64,000 nucleotides of DNA, from contig OX485807.1 in the NCBI GenBank assembly GCA_950295325.1, forward strand, positions 13,359,001 through 13,423,000, read 5' to 3'. Under the pieces are notes generated by a model. It was given only the letters and a program-made list of their open reading frames with translations, did not search any database and had not been told where the DNA came from. The position numbers and the translations under genes were made by a program. Origin of the DNA: Polytrichum commune. Taxonomy: Eukaryota; Streptophyta; Polytrichopsida; Polytrichales; Polytrichaceae. The number at the start of each line of letters is the position of its first letter. Positions within the stretch are counted from its first letter, which is position 1. Below are positions 1 through 11,664 of this stretch, in pieces.

Positions 1-999
1 TGGATGCCATGTGTTGATCTGCAACACCTAACACTCTTTCTTCAATGGATAAGGCAATTAGAAATGTGCCATTGGTGTTCTAGACACTTTGACTCTATTA
101 TGTTGGTGATATGAGGCACCACATTCTCATCATGTTTGAGACACTCCTGAATGTGTGCCCTAGTGGATCTTGTGTTAGGGTGGGAATGGAACAATTCACC
201 TTGTCTAGACGACGAGAGTCATACTTAGAGCATGGCGGCAATTCCAACTTTCTCTTGGTTGATCCAAACAAACCATATCCTTCCAATGCACATGTCTTTG
301 TATTGAGATCATTTGCCCATGGGTAAGATCTCATAAACTTTTGCAAGGAGCTTGGGATCACTAGTGTGCGCTGCAGCTATCAACTTCAATGACATTTGGT
401 TAGGCCCTTTCCCCGAAAAACCACCTTTTAACCATGAACATTGTTTTGTGAATCGCATGAATGTTCAAATCACATCATCAACCCTTGCCTTGTAGAGCGT
501 GTCATTTTGTTGCATGATTATTGTAGTCATTTGTTATGCATTGTTTTGGTGAGGTTGCAAGTAGGCTTCTCGGCACATGGTTCCAAAGTAATATAGACGA
601 TGTAAAATAAATCTAAAAATAGTGTAGCAAACCATAATTTGAACATAAACAATTAGGATACCAATGACACCTACGATGAGCATGTTACTTCCCCATTGTC
701 TATATCAGTAATGCCAAAATCCCAACCATGTCGACAACATGTACATGCCACCCTCTATGGTTACTCTTGATGACAACCACCAAGCTTGTATCACATGATA
801 TTTGACATCCGCCTCCTCCATACTTTTGGCATTCTTGCATTTCATGCAATGTTGCTTGTGTTGATGCTACAATAAAGGTTTGATATGTATTTTTGTTATT
901 TTATCCCATGGGTAGATCACTTAGTGCATTTTAAAAACGACGTGCGGCATAATATAGAGAGGATTAAAATCATTTGAAATAAAAATTATAAAGGAATTC
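1..999. other. Intergenic DNA, no gene seen
   Basis: Only short, unconvincing open frames on both strands. No domain, splice pattern or terminal repeat could be recognised here. Confidence 0.5.
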
Positions 1000-1440
1000 C
1001 AAATAATGAAGGGGCCATTAAATGTAGACAATCCCATTATAAGTAAGTTAGATGGACATAAAACGTGGGCCATTATTTTTTTGTAAAATTAATATAGGGG
1101 CTGAAGATAAGGATCCTAGAAGGTATGTTTAGTATGTTTGCTATGGTCTCCTATGTGTTTTCTTCATAACTTTGTTTGCAATGATATTACTGTTTGCACC
1201 CTTCTTTGTTTCCATGGTTTCCCTTAACACCCGTCAATGCGTTAGGAAGTAGATTAGTTTTTATTACTTAAAAGGAATATAGAGTGCAAAAAATTGCAGT
1301 GACTTGGACAATATAAGTAATGGAAGGGTGCAAACAAATGGGCCATTTTTGAAATTTAAGTAATTATAGGGAGGCTTTAATTCAACCCTTGAAGGTAAAT
1401 AGCCCCAAAACAAAAAACCCCCAGCCGCACGTGGTGCACA
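1000..1440 (+). repeat. Dispersed repeat, related to 52930-53170 and partly 32630-32720
   Basis: The stretch around 1330-1480 (phrases TAATTATAGGGAG, then GCACAAAAATGC and GTGACCTACCCG) recurs in the same order at about 53020-53140, and the CCGCACGTGGTG part recurs near 32655. Boundaries are approximate and no coding capacity is visible. It is probably a non-autonomous transposon or a fragment of a larger one. Confidence 0.45.
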
Positions 1441-1843
1441 AAAATGCCTTAGAGTGACCTACCCGTGTTTTATCCAAATTGGTGGACCAATAGAGAATAC
1501 ATGTAAGTTTGCGCCCCTTTAGAGGAACGGTTGGATTACCATCACCAGAGACCTTTCTCACAAAATTCTCATTTGCATGTGCACTATCCACCATGAAAGC
1601 CTTTGAAGTCCACCTTAGGGACACCATTCTCGAGCATGATTGCATTTAGATTCTCCTAGAACAAGGTCAAGGTGTGGGCATCCTCCATTTGCATATCACA
1701 ACATGCTATAGTAGTACCTTGCAATGCTTGTTGACACAAACATGGCACGCCATCACAATCCAATCTTGGAGACCCACTCAATATTGTTACGAGCTCCACC
1801 ATTATGTGACAAATACTCATAAAAATCATTGGGGGCATTGGAG

Positions 1844-2293
1844 ATGGCCAACACATGCAAGCCTCCTGAAAGACAAACCAAACTCACTTTGGATGTTTGT
1901 AGTTTTGGTTTTGCACCAAACATGTCTAGCATAAATCTTGTTCATGCCATCCATTGCACTAGCATAAGGATAAGGAACTCCTTGATATACATGTGGAAAA
2001 ACAAAAATGACATCACCGTCAAACAAAGAAGGCAAATACTTGACACCCTTGATGACAATGTTATCAAGTCTATACTACTTAAGTCAAACCTAGAGTTTTT
2101 ACGACACTTGGTGATTTTGAGTGCATCAAGTATATGGACAGTTGTTGAGGCAAAGTGGGATGAACTGGAGGTTTTTTTGAAGCGTATGTGTGATTGTCCG
2201 CAACGCTCATATACAATTGCTTATAAGGAAAAGGCTCACTGGAAGGTAGACCTCGTGCAGGAGATGCAAAAGCGAATGACAAAGGAGTTTTAA
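1844..2293 (+). CDS. Uncharacterised open reading frame (149 aa)
   Basis: This frame runs from the ATG at 1844 to a stop at 2291-2293. The predicted protein is charged and helical in its second half (IWTVVEAKWDELEVFLKRM; EKAHWKVDLVQEMQKR). It has no signal peptide, membrane segment or family motif that I recognise. No paralogue occurs elsewhere in the window and no clear promoter or splice sites flank it. It may be a remnant of a transposon protein or a chance frame, so the call is weak. Confidence 0.18.
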   Translation: MANTCKPPERQTKLTLDVCSFGFAPNMSSINLVHAIHCTSIRIRNSLIYMWKNKNDITVKQRRQILDTLDDNVIKSILLKSNLEFLRHLVILSASSIWTVVEAKWDELEVFLKRMCDCPQRSYTIAYKEKAHWKVDLVQEMQKRMTKEF

Positions 2294-3409
2294 ATGGGAA
2301 TGTGGAATGCCTTCATCATCGAAATCATTAAGGAGCATGATATCTTCCTTATTAAGGAGCATGATAATCATTAAGTTGATTCAATCTTAACTCCACACAA
2401 ACCATTGCTTTGAAGAGTTGTTGTGATGGATTCATTTACTAGCAACACATTAGACAAATCCATCTGCATCTTAGACAAACCTATGATTTTCTACGAGCCT
2501 CCACACAACACCCCAAATGAACCCACATCTTCTTGCGACTTTTAAACTCAAATGACACTACAATGTTATGGAACAAATCATTGTTCAACATACATGGTGC
2601 CTAGTTGAAAACCAAACTTTGGACTAAGCAAACTCTCATCAACCACCAAAACACCATCTAGATCAAATGGGATGGTGAAGGGGATGGAGCCTTCCACATC
2701 ACAAAGGTATGTTAACAATAGAAACAATCTTTGTTAACAATCTTAAAACAATCTTTGGTCATGTATATTTGGAATACACAATGCTAGTGACACAAAATGC
2801 CAAATTAAACATAATGACTTGTATGAATTTATTATTGACACATTTAGGAAGGAAAGTCTAGCACAAATGCCAAACTTGTGCACATGAACCGAACCATTAA
2901 TGTAGGCTTCTATGTCATTGTCACAAAATATTGTGAAGGGTACATAAGAGCTTGTTTCTAGTGAGAAGCTCATTTGGAAGTCAACCAGAGGAGGCAATGC
3001 ATTAGTGAACGATTTGGGTCATATTGTTTTAGATGCCAATGCAAGATAGTGATTATGTGACATTTGCAAAGAGGAAAAGCAAGAAATGTGGTTTGAAATT
3101 TTCAAGTACAACACAACTCCAGAGGGCTAGAATGGGGAAAAATTGTGTAGGGCTAAAGAGGGTTACAACATTGTAACCACAAAAGCTTTGGTTTCCAAGA
3201 ACAGCTAGTCACAACCGTTTATTGTTGGGGATGAAATTTTGGAGGTAGTTATTGAAATTGTGGAAAAGTCATCAACCTCCAAATACGAGGACAAAACTCA
3301 ACATTTGAAACATGTAAGTGCACAAATGCATCATAGTTTTGTTTTTAAAAATTGTATGCAAGATTGTATGTAAGATTGTATGTAACACTACAAAGCAAAT
3401 AAATGTAAC
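2294..3409. other. Intergenic DNA, no gene seen
   Basis: AT-rich and without a convincing coding frame. The short minus-strand frame at 2743-2997 has no recognisable features. Confidence 0.45.
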
Positions 3410-3600
3410 CTAGATTAAACTCATCCAACCTCCAAACACAAACTAAACTCCCTAACCAATCTCTAATTCAACCTTCTCACCTAATCTGGCCCCCTTAACC
3501 AATGTCTTGTACAAACTCCTAAACTAACCTAACTTCCTAACCTAAACTACTTCCCAACCTAACCCAACCTCCTAACCTAAACCTTAACTCTAGTGAACCA
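3410..3600. repeat. Degenerate CCTAAC-rich tract
   Basis: The plus strand repeatedly reads CCTAACC or CTAACCTAA with irregular spacing (for example 3526-3595). This resembles decayed telomere-like or low-complexity C/A-strand DNA. The unit is too irregular to be a functional telomere. Confidence 0.35.
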
Positions 3601-3811
3601 CCATGGACAACTTTAAGGAGACCAAGCCTACCCCACGGCCACAGGCAGTGACACCCATTGGAAAAGGAGCGAGGATTGGTTGGGGGGGCCTGGAGCGGTG
3701 AGGTGGGTGTAGACACAAAGGAGGGAAGAGCTTCATTGAAGACAAGTGGCCAAGCAACCATGGAGACTATCCTCATCGAGGACATTGCCTCCAAAGTACA
3801 ACACCTCCCCC

Positions 3812-4400
3812 TCACCCCCTTTTTCCCTTAGAAATTCCAACTTGGTGTGTGGTTGGGCCTTGGTAGGTGCATGGTTAGTACCCCCCCCCCCCCTCCCAAA
3901 AGGCCCTTAAGTGAACATATGGATGGATGAAGGTGGCTCAACGTGAGATCATGGGCCTTCATGCAATCCAATAGGAAGGCCTAACCATTAAGGGAGAGAG
4001 ACTAGAGGGGAATAGGCCCCCTTCCTTACCATTATAAGCTAAAAATTACAAGGGAGAAAGGGGGGAGCCCTTAGAATAAACCCTAGCCCAAACGGAAAAA
4101 GAAAAACATAAGGAGAACTCCATATTTTCTACCCTCGGATATGAAGGCACAAAGTATGGAATTCTCCATACTTTTTTTTCAACATTTTTGGTTGGGAGAT
4201 TTTTTGTGGGTTCCCCTTGGCCCTCTTTTCCTTTTGAAATTCCAACTTATTGTATGCATAGTGCTTGGTCAGGCCTTGGAAGGTGCATGGTTAAAGGAGA
4301 GAGTGGGGGATTAAACACCCCCCCCCCCCCAAGGCCCTCAAGCGAACACATATGGATGGACGGAGGTGCTTCGGGGTGAGATTCTAGCCCCTCATGCAAC
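3812..4400 (+). repeat. Diverged direct duplication with C13 runs
   Basis: About 190 bp starting near 3820 (GAAATTCCAACTTGGTG, GTGCATGGTTA, C-run, AAGGCCCTNAAGYGAACA, ATGGATGGA) recurs near 4213-4400 in the same order. Both copies contain a run of 13 C (3881-3893 and 4318-4330). Between them, 4110-4175 holds a short inverted repeat (ACTCCATA / TATGGA). Probably two solo or nested copies of one repeat. Confidence 0.5.
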
Positions 4401-4659
4401 CCCTTCTTGGCCATCATAAGTTGGTCTTTGTTAGACCTTGCTTAGTCCTTGTTTAATAGGTGGTTGATCTATGTTTGTTGTTGTTCAAAACATTGATGAG
4501 GACATTGTTTTCCCATATGGGCTTGTCATTGCCCAAGATATTGTGGTACACATGCATTCTTTAAATCTTTGATTAACGGTTTGAGAGTAAAAGTGGTGTC
4601 TAAGTCATGTTTGTTTATTCCTCTATGTCATCTCAAACCTTTGCCACAGGTAAGACTTA

Positions 4660-5757
4660 GGGCGGTTTACACTATGGACAATGGAAGATGGCCTTTGTCA
4701 ATGGTTTGAGTTCATGGTCCGACTTCCATGGTCCGACTTCATAAAAAATTAGTTGGAGAGCCTTGGGCCCCTCACTAGGTGTAAACCAAATGTGGACCAA
4801 GAAGAATGACCACGCACCAAAAAGTGAAGGTGCTGATTTTTTTAATACATGCCCAAAAAGGGCAATTTTGAAAAAAATCAAGTTTGATCATTCCTTTGTC
4901 TTCTCTTGGGATTCAACTGTCTTCACTTCTTGTTAAATGTGTCGAAGATGTGGCTTGCAAATCTTCTTACAACAATTTTTACAAAAAAATAAGCGATTCA
5001 ATTTTTACATGTTCAATGTAATTTACATGTGACATGTACCTTGTGTTGTCACTACACTAAATAGGATATTTAGTGTTTGATTATATCTAATGTTGTTACC
5101 ACCCTACCTTGCTCAACACTAATTCTCAATTCTTTGATAATTAATGTTAGAAGATTTCCTATTGCGGTTCTTTTAACCACCCTGATCTACAGTTACTGAC
5201 GACTACACTTTTTCTTTTTTCTTTTGCAACTGTATTTTTTACACATTTTTAGGCGTGTAATATACCGTTGGAAAGGTATTTTCAAGACCTTTCCAACAGT
5301 ACATTACAAGCCCCCAGATTCCAAACATTTCAGTTGGTAGACCAAAAAAACAAATCTGCACTTGAATTCTTGAGTTCTAGATGTCCCGCGTTGTTTGATG
5401 AAACACGTGTAAGCCAATTTAAGGGGTAGGGCAAGGTAGCATTGGTATGTCTCATGGGCTATGATATAATCAAGGCACATAAAAGGTAGATCCATTAAAA
5501 CATTCTTGAAATGGCATTTCTTTGACATGGGCCCTTGCCATTTCCTACCAAACCACCTCTCTTGCCTCTCTCACCGCAAAATCCGTTGGACCATGTCAGT
5601 CCCTTAAAAATTACATTTTGGGGACCTCAACCTTCATGGTCCCTCTGCCATTTTTTCCTTAGTGTAAACCGAAGTTGTCCCGGGACAACTTCAAGAACCA
5701 ATCAGCTGCCTTGCAGAGCCCTGGTCCAACTTCATGGTCCATAGTGTAAACCGGCCC
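4660..5757. mobile_element. Harbinger-type MITE, TSD TTA (1.1 kb)
   Basis: The ends GGGCGGTTTACACTATGGAC (left) and, reverse-complemented, GGGCCGGTTTACACTATGGA (right) form terminal inverted repeats. They are flanked by a perfect TTA duplication (4657-4659 and 5758-5760). A 3-bp TTA/TAA target and GGGC ends fit non-autonomous PIF/Harbinger elements. No transposase is inside; a fragment of another MITE family lies at about 5050-5150. The element at 36329-36910 has the same ends. Confidence 0.8.
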
Positions 5758-6258
5758 TTATTCTAGAGAAAGGTGTCAGGAAGTTGGAGAATGAGGGCCG
5801 CTTTACACCTAGAGGCGGGGCCAATTTGTTGTGTAAGAGGCTTGAAATCCTCACTTGTGATTGGTCAAAAGGTTGAAATCGGCCCCAACCCCTTTACACC
5901 TAGAGGCCGGGCCGATTTGGTGGTATGAATTTTCTAATCAAAAAATGGATGGTCTGACACAGCCCGAGCTCATTCAAATGGGTGCACCAAAAATGGAAGG
6001 CCAATTCATGGCCTAGGGGCCAATGTCAGATTTTAATAAAAAATATTTTTTCCAATAAAATATATATTTTTTCAGCACAACAACTCCGTTGGATTATGTG
6101 GAAATCTGAACGGCTCTTATGGTTCATCATGACTTCTCTTTCTCTCTTTCTCTCTTTCTCTCCCTTTTTTTTGTTTTTTTAATTTTTTATCCTTAGAGTT
6201 TTTCTTGCTGATTTTTTTTTACGCTTGCAAGATTGTTGCTACCGTTTCTAGGGTTAGC

Positions 6259-7526
6259 ATGGAGGGGTCTTTAGAGAGGAGTGGATGGAATTCTAGTGAA
6301 GTGTATGAGGCGATGCAAAGGTATCAAAGTGCCGAAGCTCATGTTTTCCAACCCTATCAAGCTCCTCTACAAGAACATGGAGGTAGTGTAGGGGTTCCCG
6401 AATTTTTTCAACCACTTTGTGAAAATCATATTCCTCCTCCGCCTCCGTTGATTATAGACATGTGTGCAAGTAATTTGAAGAAAAAGGCTACGGAAGAAAT
6501 TGGGGATGAGGATGTCCAGATTATAGCACCCTTAGCACCGAAGAAAAAATGAATCGCAACTTCAAAAAAGCCTCGGAAAAAGAATGTGAAGGAGGTGGAA
6601 GAAGATGAAGAACTCGGATCAAAGAACTGGAGGGATCGCGATGTGGAGATAATGATTGCAATGCGCAGTGAGATGGAACCTGAATTTTTGAAAAACGCAA
6701 AGAAACAAGGTAAGATTTTTGCAATTCTAAAATTTTAGAAAAAAAAAGTTCTGATTTTAGATTTGGCCAATTTGGCCTTTTTAAAGGCCTTGCCCTTCAC
6801 CTCTCGTCCCCGAGCCCCCCCTTACCCCCCCCCAATGCTTAATTCAAGCCTTGGGAGAGCAAGTTGTGAGTGTTAAGGTTTGATCTCTCCACGTCCCACA
6901 CGCGAGAAGATGTATCCATCGGAGTACCAACTCTACATTCATTTCCACCGTGTCCACTCTGTCTCATATGTAGTAATTAAACTAGAATCATTTTTGTAAT
7001 TTATCGTCCTTATGACGTTCTCATGTTATGTGCAGGGGTGGATACATGGTTGAAATTGTATGCTCGTTTGCTTCCAGTAATTTCTGGACTGAACCGAACT
7101 TCCGAGGGTTGCAAAAAAAAATTCAATACCTTGTACAAGTTGTACAAAGAAGACAAACTGGCAAATGGAATTTCAGGATCAGATCGTCATGCTTGTAAGT
7201 TCTATGATTCTTTTGATCAGTGGTGGCATCAAACTGGAACTGTAATGAAGCATGTGACAGCATCCGCTAGCGATTATGTTAGTGTCGAAGACAACACCAT
7301 AGGCAATGAGAATAATTTGCATTCAAAGGACACTCCAATTCCAGATATGACAGCGACTCTAAATTCAACAATCAAAGTAGACAAGAGAATTTTTCAAGAG
7401 CGATGCTATGGAGTTTTTGTACAAATGGCCGAAAATAATTTAGTCATGGTGAAGAATTTTGAGAAAACCAATGCTTTATTAGAAATGGTAGACCGACAGA
7501 TGGATAGGCTTATAGACAAACTTTAG
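6259..7526 (+). pseudogene. Harbinger Myb/SANT-like accessory protein, one nonsense codon
   Basis: Two exons, 6259-6709 and 7036-7526, joined by a GTAAG..GCAG intron with matching phase (313 codons in all). Residues from about 110 on read as a trihelix/Myb-SANT-like DNA-binding domain: NWRDRDVEIMIAMRSEME in exon 1, then VDTWLKLYARLLP and GCKKKFNTLYKLYKE in exon 2. A coiled acidic C-terminus follows. In PIF/Harbinger elements this protein binds the terminal repeats and helps the transposase enter the nucleus and cut. An in-frame TGA at 6550-6552 interrupts exon 1 before the DNA-binding domain. The frame continues intact on both sides, so the inactivation looks recent. The start ATG at 6259 was preferred because no ATG precedes it in the open frame. 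Confidence 0.85.
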
Positions 7527-7528
7527 AA

Positions 7529-9010
7529 TTAATCCTCTTCTGAATTAGATGCATCATGGTTACGAGGGAAGAGAAATTTCCCCTCCATCCTCAAATGTGC
7601 TTCCCAAAAAGATTTAGCTAGTAATTCATGTGTTTGTGTTGTTTGCACCAACAAGTTTTTAATCCTTGTTTCTTTGTCTTTTTTTGTTTCAACAATCTCC
7701 GCACTCTCATCTTCATCTTCATCTTCTTCTACATCTTCAAATGCATTTATCACAGTTTTTTCAAGGTCTTCAATTTGCATAGTTCTTGCTTCAACCTCGT
7801 CCATTTTCAAGTACCTCCTCATCTCTTTTGCAACTTGTGTAGCTGCCATAAATATATCTACATTTTCTAGCTGTCCAAGTTGACTTGTACTCTTTCTATG
7901 CATGATTATTTCTCCCTCTTTTGCCCATTCATCATCAAATTTGTCTCGGTATATTATGCACAAGTTGTGAAGACAAATGCAAGTAGTAACCAAATTGGAT
8001 ATATGTCGGAGAAGCATGTCAATTCTTTTCAATAGTATCCTCCACATTCCTTTCAATATGCCAAAATTTCTTTCTACTGCCATTCTTGTTGATGATTGGA
8101 TGAAATTCCAATGTGCCTTTGTTCTAGGTAATTCATTTTTTTCACCTTTGAAAGGAGAGTAGAACCATGGTTTCATTGGATAAGCAACATCACCCATAAG
8201 TTTGTAAGGTAATAACTCACATTTCATCATTTTTTTTCCCAATATCTGAATTTTAGAACAAAGTCCAATCATGGCAGCGCCCAGCCCATCTAAAATCGTA
8301 ATCCCAAAACCTACATTTGCTATCCACTACACCTTAAAGTAGAGCTGAATAGAAACCTTTTCTACAATAATATGAAGTAGGATCTATAGGAGGAGCAATG
8401 ATAGGTATATGACTACCATCAACCGCTCCAATTACATAAGATAATCCCTTAAGCTCCTCAAACTCGGCTGCAATTCTATTCAATGTAGCTTTAGATTGTT
8501 TCTCAATTACTAGTGGTTTTAAATGTTTCTCAATTATTGCACAAAACTCCCTTACAATGATAGATGCAGTGCTTTCATGAATTCCATAAGTTTCAGCACA
8601 ACCGCATAATGAATTACCACTACTAAGTCTATTAAAAGAAAGAACAATCCGGTTTCTAAGAGGAATGGATGCTCTGAAATTTGTATCCTTACGACTTAAT
8701 GATGGAGATAAGACACCGCACAAATAATCAAAAGTTTCGGGAAGTAACCTTGTATGTTGTTTGAATAACTTAACCGAGTAACATCCAAATAACAATATGT
8801 CCGCAAAAATAGTACTCCGGTCATACATCCAAATATTCCGTGTCCTCCTAGACAACTACTCTCCACAACCATCGTAGCAAAAACAATTGTCATGGCGGCA
8901 TAATGTTCATGCAAAGCAATTTTTTGCAAAATTGCAACAACCGCCATAACATGTCGCACGGCCATGAAGAACACAAGAGCAACTAAAATCTTCCGTCTAC
9001 GTTCATCCAT
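7529..9010 (-). pseudogene. PIF/Harbinger DDE transposase, frameshifted
   Basis: Read from an ATG at 9010 on the minus strand, three segments align to one transposase. The first (9010 to about 8850) is the N-terminus. The second (about 8855-8334) holds helix-turn-helix-like sequence and the first catalytic Asp in VIGAVDGSHIPI. The third (about 8272-7529) holds the second Asp in GDVAYP (usually GDSGYP) and the catalytic Glu in VERNFGILKGMWRIL. Breaks: a frameshift near 8850, a TAA at 8334-8336 (the frame continues after it as GVVDSKCRFWDYDF), and a frameshift near 8260. The enzyme family excises and reinserts the element at 3-bp targets. The C-terminal tail is acidic and then Lys-rich. All three acidic residues survive, so the gene was lost by breaks rather than active-site decay. 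Confidence 0.9.
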
Positions 9011-9241
9011 CTTGTACAAATGACAATGAAAAGAAAGAAAGAGGGGCTGAAATTTTCCTAAATTTATTGAATCGGCTTGGCTTCTTGGCCCGAGGGCCTT
9101 TACATATGGGAAAATTGGCCCCCGTTATAATCTTATTATAATGTGTAGTAGAGGCCGGCCTCCAATCCATAAAAGGCTCAAATTTTGTGCAATCGGCCTC
9201 AAGGGAAATTGGCCCGGCCTCTAGGTGTAAAGCGGCCCTGA

Positions 9242-9757
9242 GTTCGTGAAAGGGTACCGTGAGGGAAATAGGGTATTATATGTTTACAAAATTTATGTAT
9301 AAGGTGAATCCAATCCATTGTCTTAATTGTCGTGTCATTAATCATGAATTTGTATATAATTACTTGCACAATTGAATGGTTGTGATGTAATGTAAAATAG
9401 TTGTTGCCATTGACGACGTCGTGCGTAAATATAATGATAAACATCCCTTGGAAACGAGAACTAGAAAGGGTGTTCGGAAGGTGCTACAACTAAGGCAATT
9501 GGGTCTATCAAAGGTGTGGAGCTAGAGAAATTGCTTGCGGTGAAAAATCCCGCAAACAAAGAGGACCTTTTTTTGCAAAGGTATTGTTCTTGCATCATTG
9601 CTTATGTATTCAACACTCTATCATTCATATCATCATTAATGCTTGAACAGCTGATGACTATGGTGTAGATTAATAAACACTTTAGTGTTACAACTAAGCT
9701 TGATATGATACTAGAGAAGTTGCAAATTATTGCAACTACTTTAGTGGAGGCCAAGTA
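9242..9757. other. Spacer between two transposons, no gene seen
   Basis: No coding frame or terminal repeat beyond those of the neighbouring elements. Confidence 0.5.
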
Positions 9758-10392
9758 CAGTCTAACCTTGATAATGTCACCCTTGTTAATGGGACACCTT
9801 GATATTGTCACCTAAAAGTTTGAAACCGATTTTCTTAGTGTAAAACTCCCTCGTTATTATCCCTATCACCCTTGTTAATGTCACTATTTTTTTCCAAAAT
9901 CCGTAGTGTAAATGTGATAATATCAAATATGGATGGATTGTATGTGATGGTTGGATGGACATATTGTAGTAGCCAAAAGGGTCATGAGCCACCCCTGTGA
10001 TAAATGCAATGTTATTCAAAGGGTCATGAGCCGCCTCTGTGCACCAACCATGAACGGTGTTGTCTATACACGGCACTCAAAGGTGTTGTCTTTGACGGCG
10101 CTGCCAAGACTTCTTGGCCTCTATGCACCCCACCTTCCGTCACATGTGTTCACCTATGTGTCTTTGAGGGTTTCAGCTTGTGTGAAGTAATTTAGGATGT
10201 TAAGTTCTACGGTTTAGCTGAGCTGGTACAGAGTAGTGTCGACTTAAGCTAAATTAGTTCAATTGGTTTGCAATGTAGAAATCTCAAGATATGTGGCACG
10301 GTCTTCACTGTTTCTATAGTCAATAGTCGCATAGGAGAATCTAGTAAGATCATAAGTGTTAGCCGCTCATCCTAAGTGGGCATTCAATTAGG

Positions 10393-10545
10393 AACAATCT
10401 TCTAGATTAGTTAGTCAAGCTCATAAGTAGAAACAATCTTCTAGGTAGGTTAGTCAAGCTCATAAGTAGAAACAGTCTTCTAGGTAGGTTAGTCAAGCTC
10501 ATAAGTAGAAACAGTCTCCTAGGTAGGTTAGTCAAGCTCATGGTC
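10393..10545. repeat. 39-bp tandem repeat, four units
   Basis: Units start at 10393, 10432, 10471 and 10510 with an exact 39-bp period. Each contains TCTTCTAGGTAGGTTAGTCA followed by AGCTCATAAGTAG; the last unit is cut short. The array lies inside the pogo-like element. It is directly repeated without spacers, hence a minisatellite. Confidence 0.9.
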
Positions 10546-10778
10546 GAGCTCACTTGTATATAATGAACCATTGTTCATTTGGAATTTAAATGCACACTTT
10601 CTATCATAGGCTTGTGTTTCTTCATGCAGTGCAGGTGTCCTTCGTTGTGTTGTTGTTTTTGTTGTTGTTGCTACATTGGAAGCTAGTGATTGGCTGGTTT
10701 TTTGCTCTTGTAAGCCTTCGTTGGCATTGTTGCATAGCTTTGTGAATTCGGTAGCGTATGAATTATTAAGGACAAGAT

Positions 10779-11414
10779 TTGGGGAAATTGAATGTTGATC
10801 TATTTCAAGCAATGCTATGGTGTGTGGCGGCATGGCATGAATTAGATGATCAAACCATTAGAAATTGTTGGAGAAAGTCTGCCATATTGCCTGCAGCGTG
10901 GAATGCAGATATCAACAATTCTGATGAACGTATGAAGTCCAAAATGGAGGAAGCAGCTTTGGAATTGGGCAATCTCATCGCCGCATTGAATTTGGGTTTG
11001 GATGTTGAAGGCAAGCCTATAGAAAAGCTTAGTCCTTTAGAGTACATAAACATGGAAGGTGAAGATGATTTTGAGGTGGAATATTCTACTGAGGAGCTTG
11101 TGCAATTAGTGCAAGATGGCGAACATGTACTTGATTCCATGGAAGAAGACCCATTGATTGTTGATAGCAATGATGATGAGTCTAAAGTAGTGAAGCTAAG
11201 CGATGCACAAAAATATGCTAAAGATGTTTTGAATTTTATGGCTAGCCAAGGTTCTCAGATTTTCAACACTCATGAGTTGTTAGGAATGGAAAACATCCAT
11301 GACAAACTCATTAGAATTGGTGTTGGACATTTAACATCACTAAAACAATGTGACATTAGAAGCTTCTTTGTCTCTAGTGAGAGGTCTTTACCTGATCTCA
11401 ATGACACATTGTGA
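10779..11414 (+). pseudogene. C-terminal part of pogo/Tigger DDE transposase
   Basis: The open frame (about 211 codons) begins without a proper ATG. It reads LFQAMLWCVAAWHELDDQTI then RNCWRKSAIL, the conserved C-terminal signature of DDE_1 (pogo/Tigger, CENP-B-related) transposases. An acidic C-terminal tail follows (EEDPLIVDSNDDESK). The CENP-B-like helix-turn-helix and the DDD catalytic core that should precede it are not present. The 1 kb upstream inside the element is non-coding and includes a minisatellite. The remaining frame has no stops over 636 bp, suggesting the deletion is fairly recent or that this part is tolerated in expressed form. Confidence 0.8.
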
Positions 11415-11484
11415 TGTGCTCATGTTGTTATTCACAATTTTGAATTATATTTTACATTCAAAAACATTGAAGTCTTGTGTTTGT

Positions 11485-11509
11485 TTTTTTTTTTTTTTTT
11501 TTTTTTTAC
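11485..11509. repeat. Poly-T tract
   Basis: About 22 consecutive T, near the right end of the pogo-like element. Confidence 0.9.
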
Positions 11510-11664
11510 ATTGTAGTTTCATTTTGATTTTCTACCTTTTTTTTTTGATAATATCACATTATGCACAAATCTTCAAAATGTGACATTATCAAATATGTCA
11601 CACCTTGTTTATATCACACTTTATGGTGAAACGGATGGTGTGATATTATCAAGGTTAGACTGTA

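Larger units (their letters stand above)
5795..9238. mobile_element. PIF/Harbinger DNA transposon, nearly complete, genes broken
   Basis: The left end GGGCCGCTTTACACCTAGAG and the reverse complement of the right end agree over about 35 bp. A TGA target duplication flanks the element (5792-5794 and 9239-9241). Two divergently arranged genes lie inside, as expected for this superfamily: a Myb/SANT-like protein on plus and a DDE transposase on minus, converging with 2 bp between their stops. A second copy of the terminal motif lies at about 5886-5925, a subterminal duplication. Both genes carry disabling mutations, so this copy should not be autonomous. Confidence 0.92.
9758..11662 (+). mobile_element. 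Pogo/Tigger-like (Tc1-mariner) DNA transposon, TSD TA
   Basis: The left end CAGTCTAACCTTGATAATGT and the reverse complement of the right end (CAGTCTAACCTTGATAATAT) match over about 24 bp and are flanked by TA on both sides (9756-9757, 11663-11664). The motif GATAATRTCAC recurs just inside both ends as subterminal repeats. The element is 1.9 kb. It keeps only the 3' part of its transposase, so it is internally deleted and non-autonomous. Confidence 0.88.

Noticed and set aside
7628-8162. Plus-strand frames at 7628-7883 and 7977-8162
   Set aside because: They are antisense shadows of the Harbinger transposase; the Ser- and Phe-rich composition mirrors its acidic tail.
10393-10545. Regular direct repeats resembling a CRISPR array
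   Set aside because: The units are contiguous with no unique spacers, only four copies, and lie in a eukaryotic transposon.
10528-10833. 101-codon minus frame in the pogo-like element
   Set aside because: No recognised motif, and it overlaps the start of the transposase C-terminus on the other strand.
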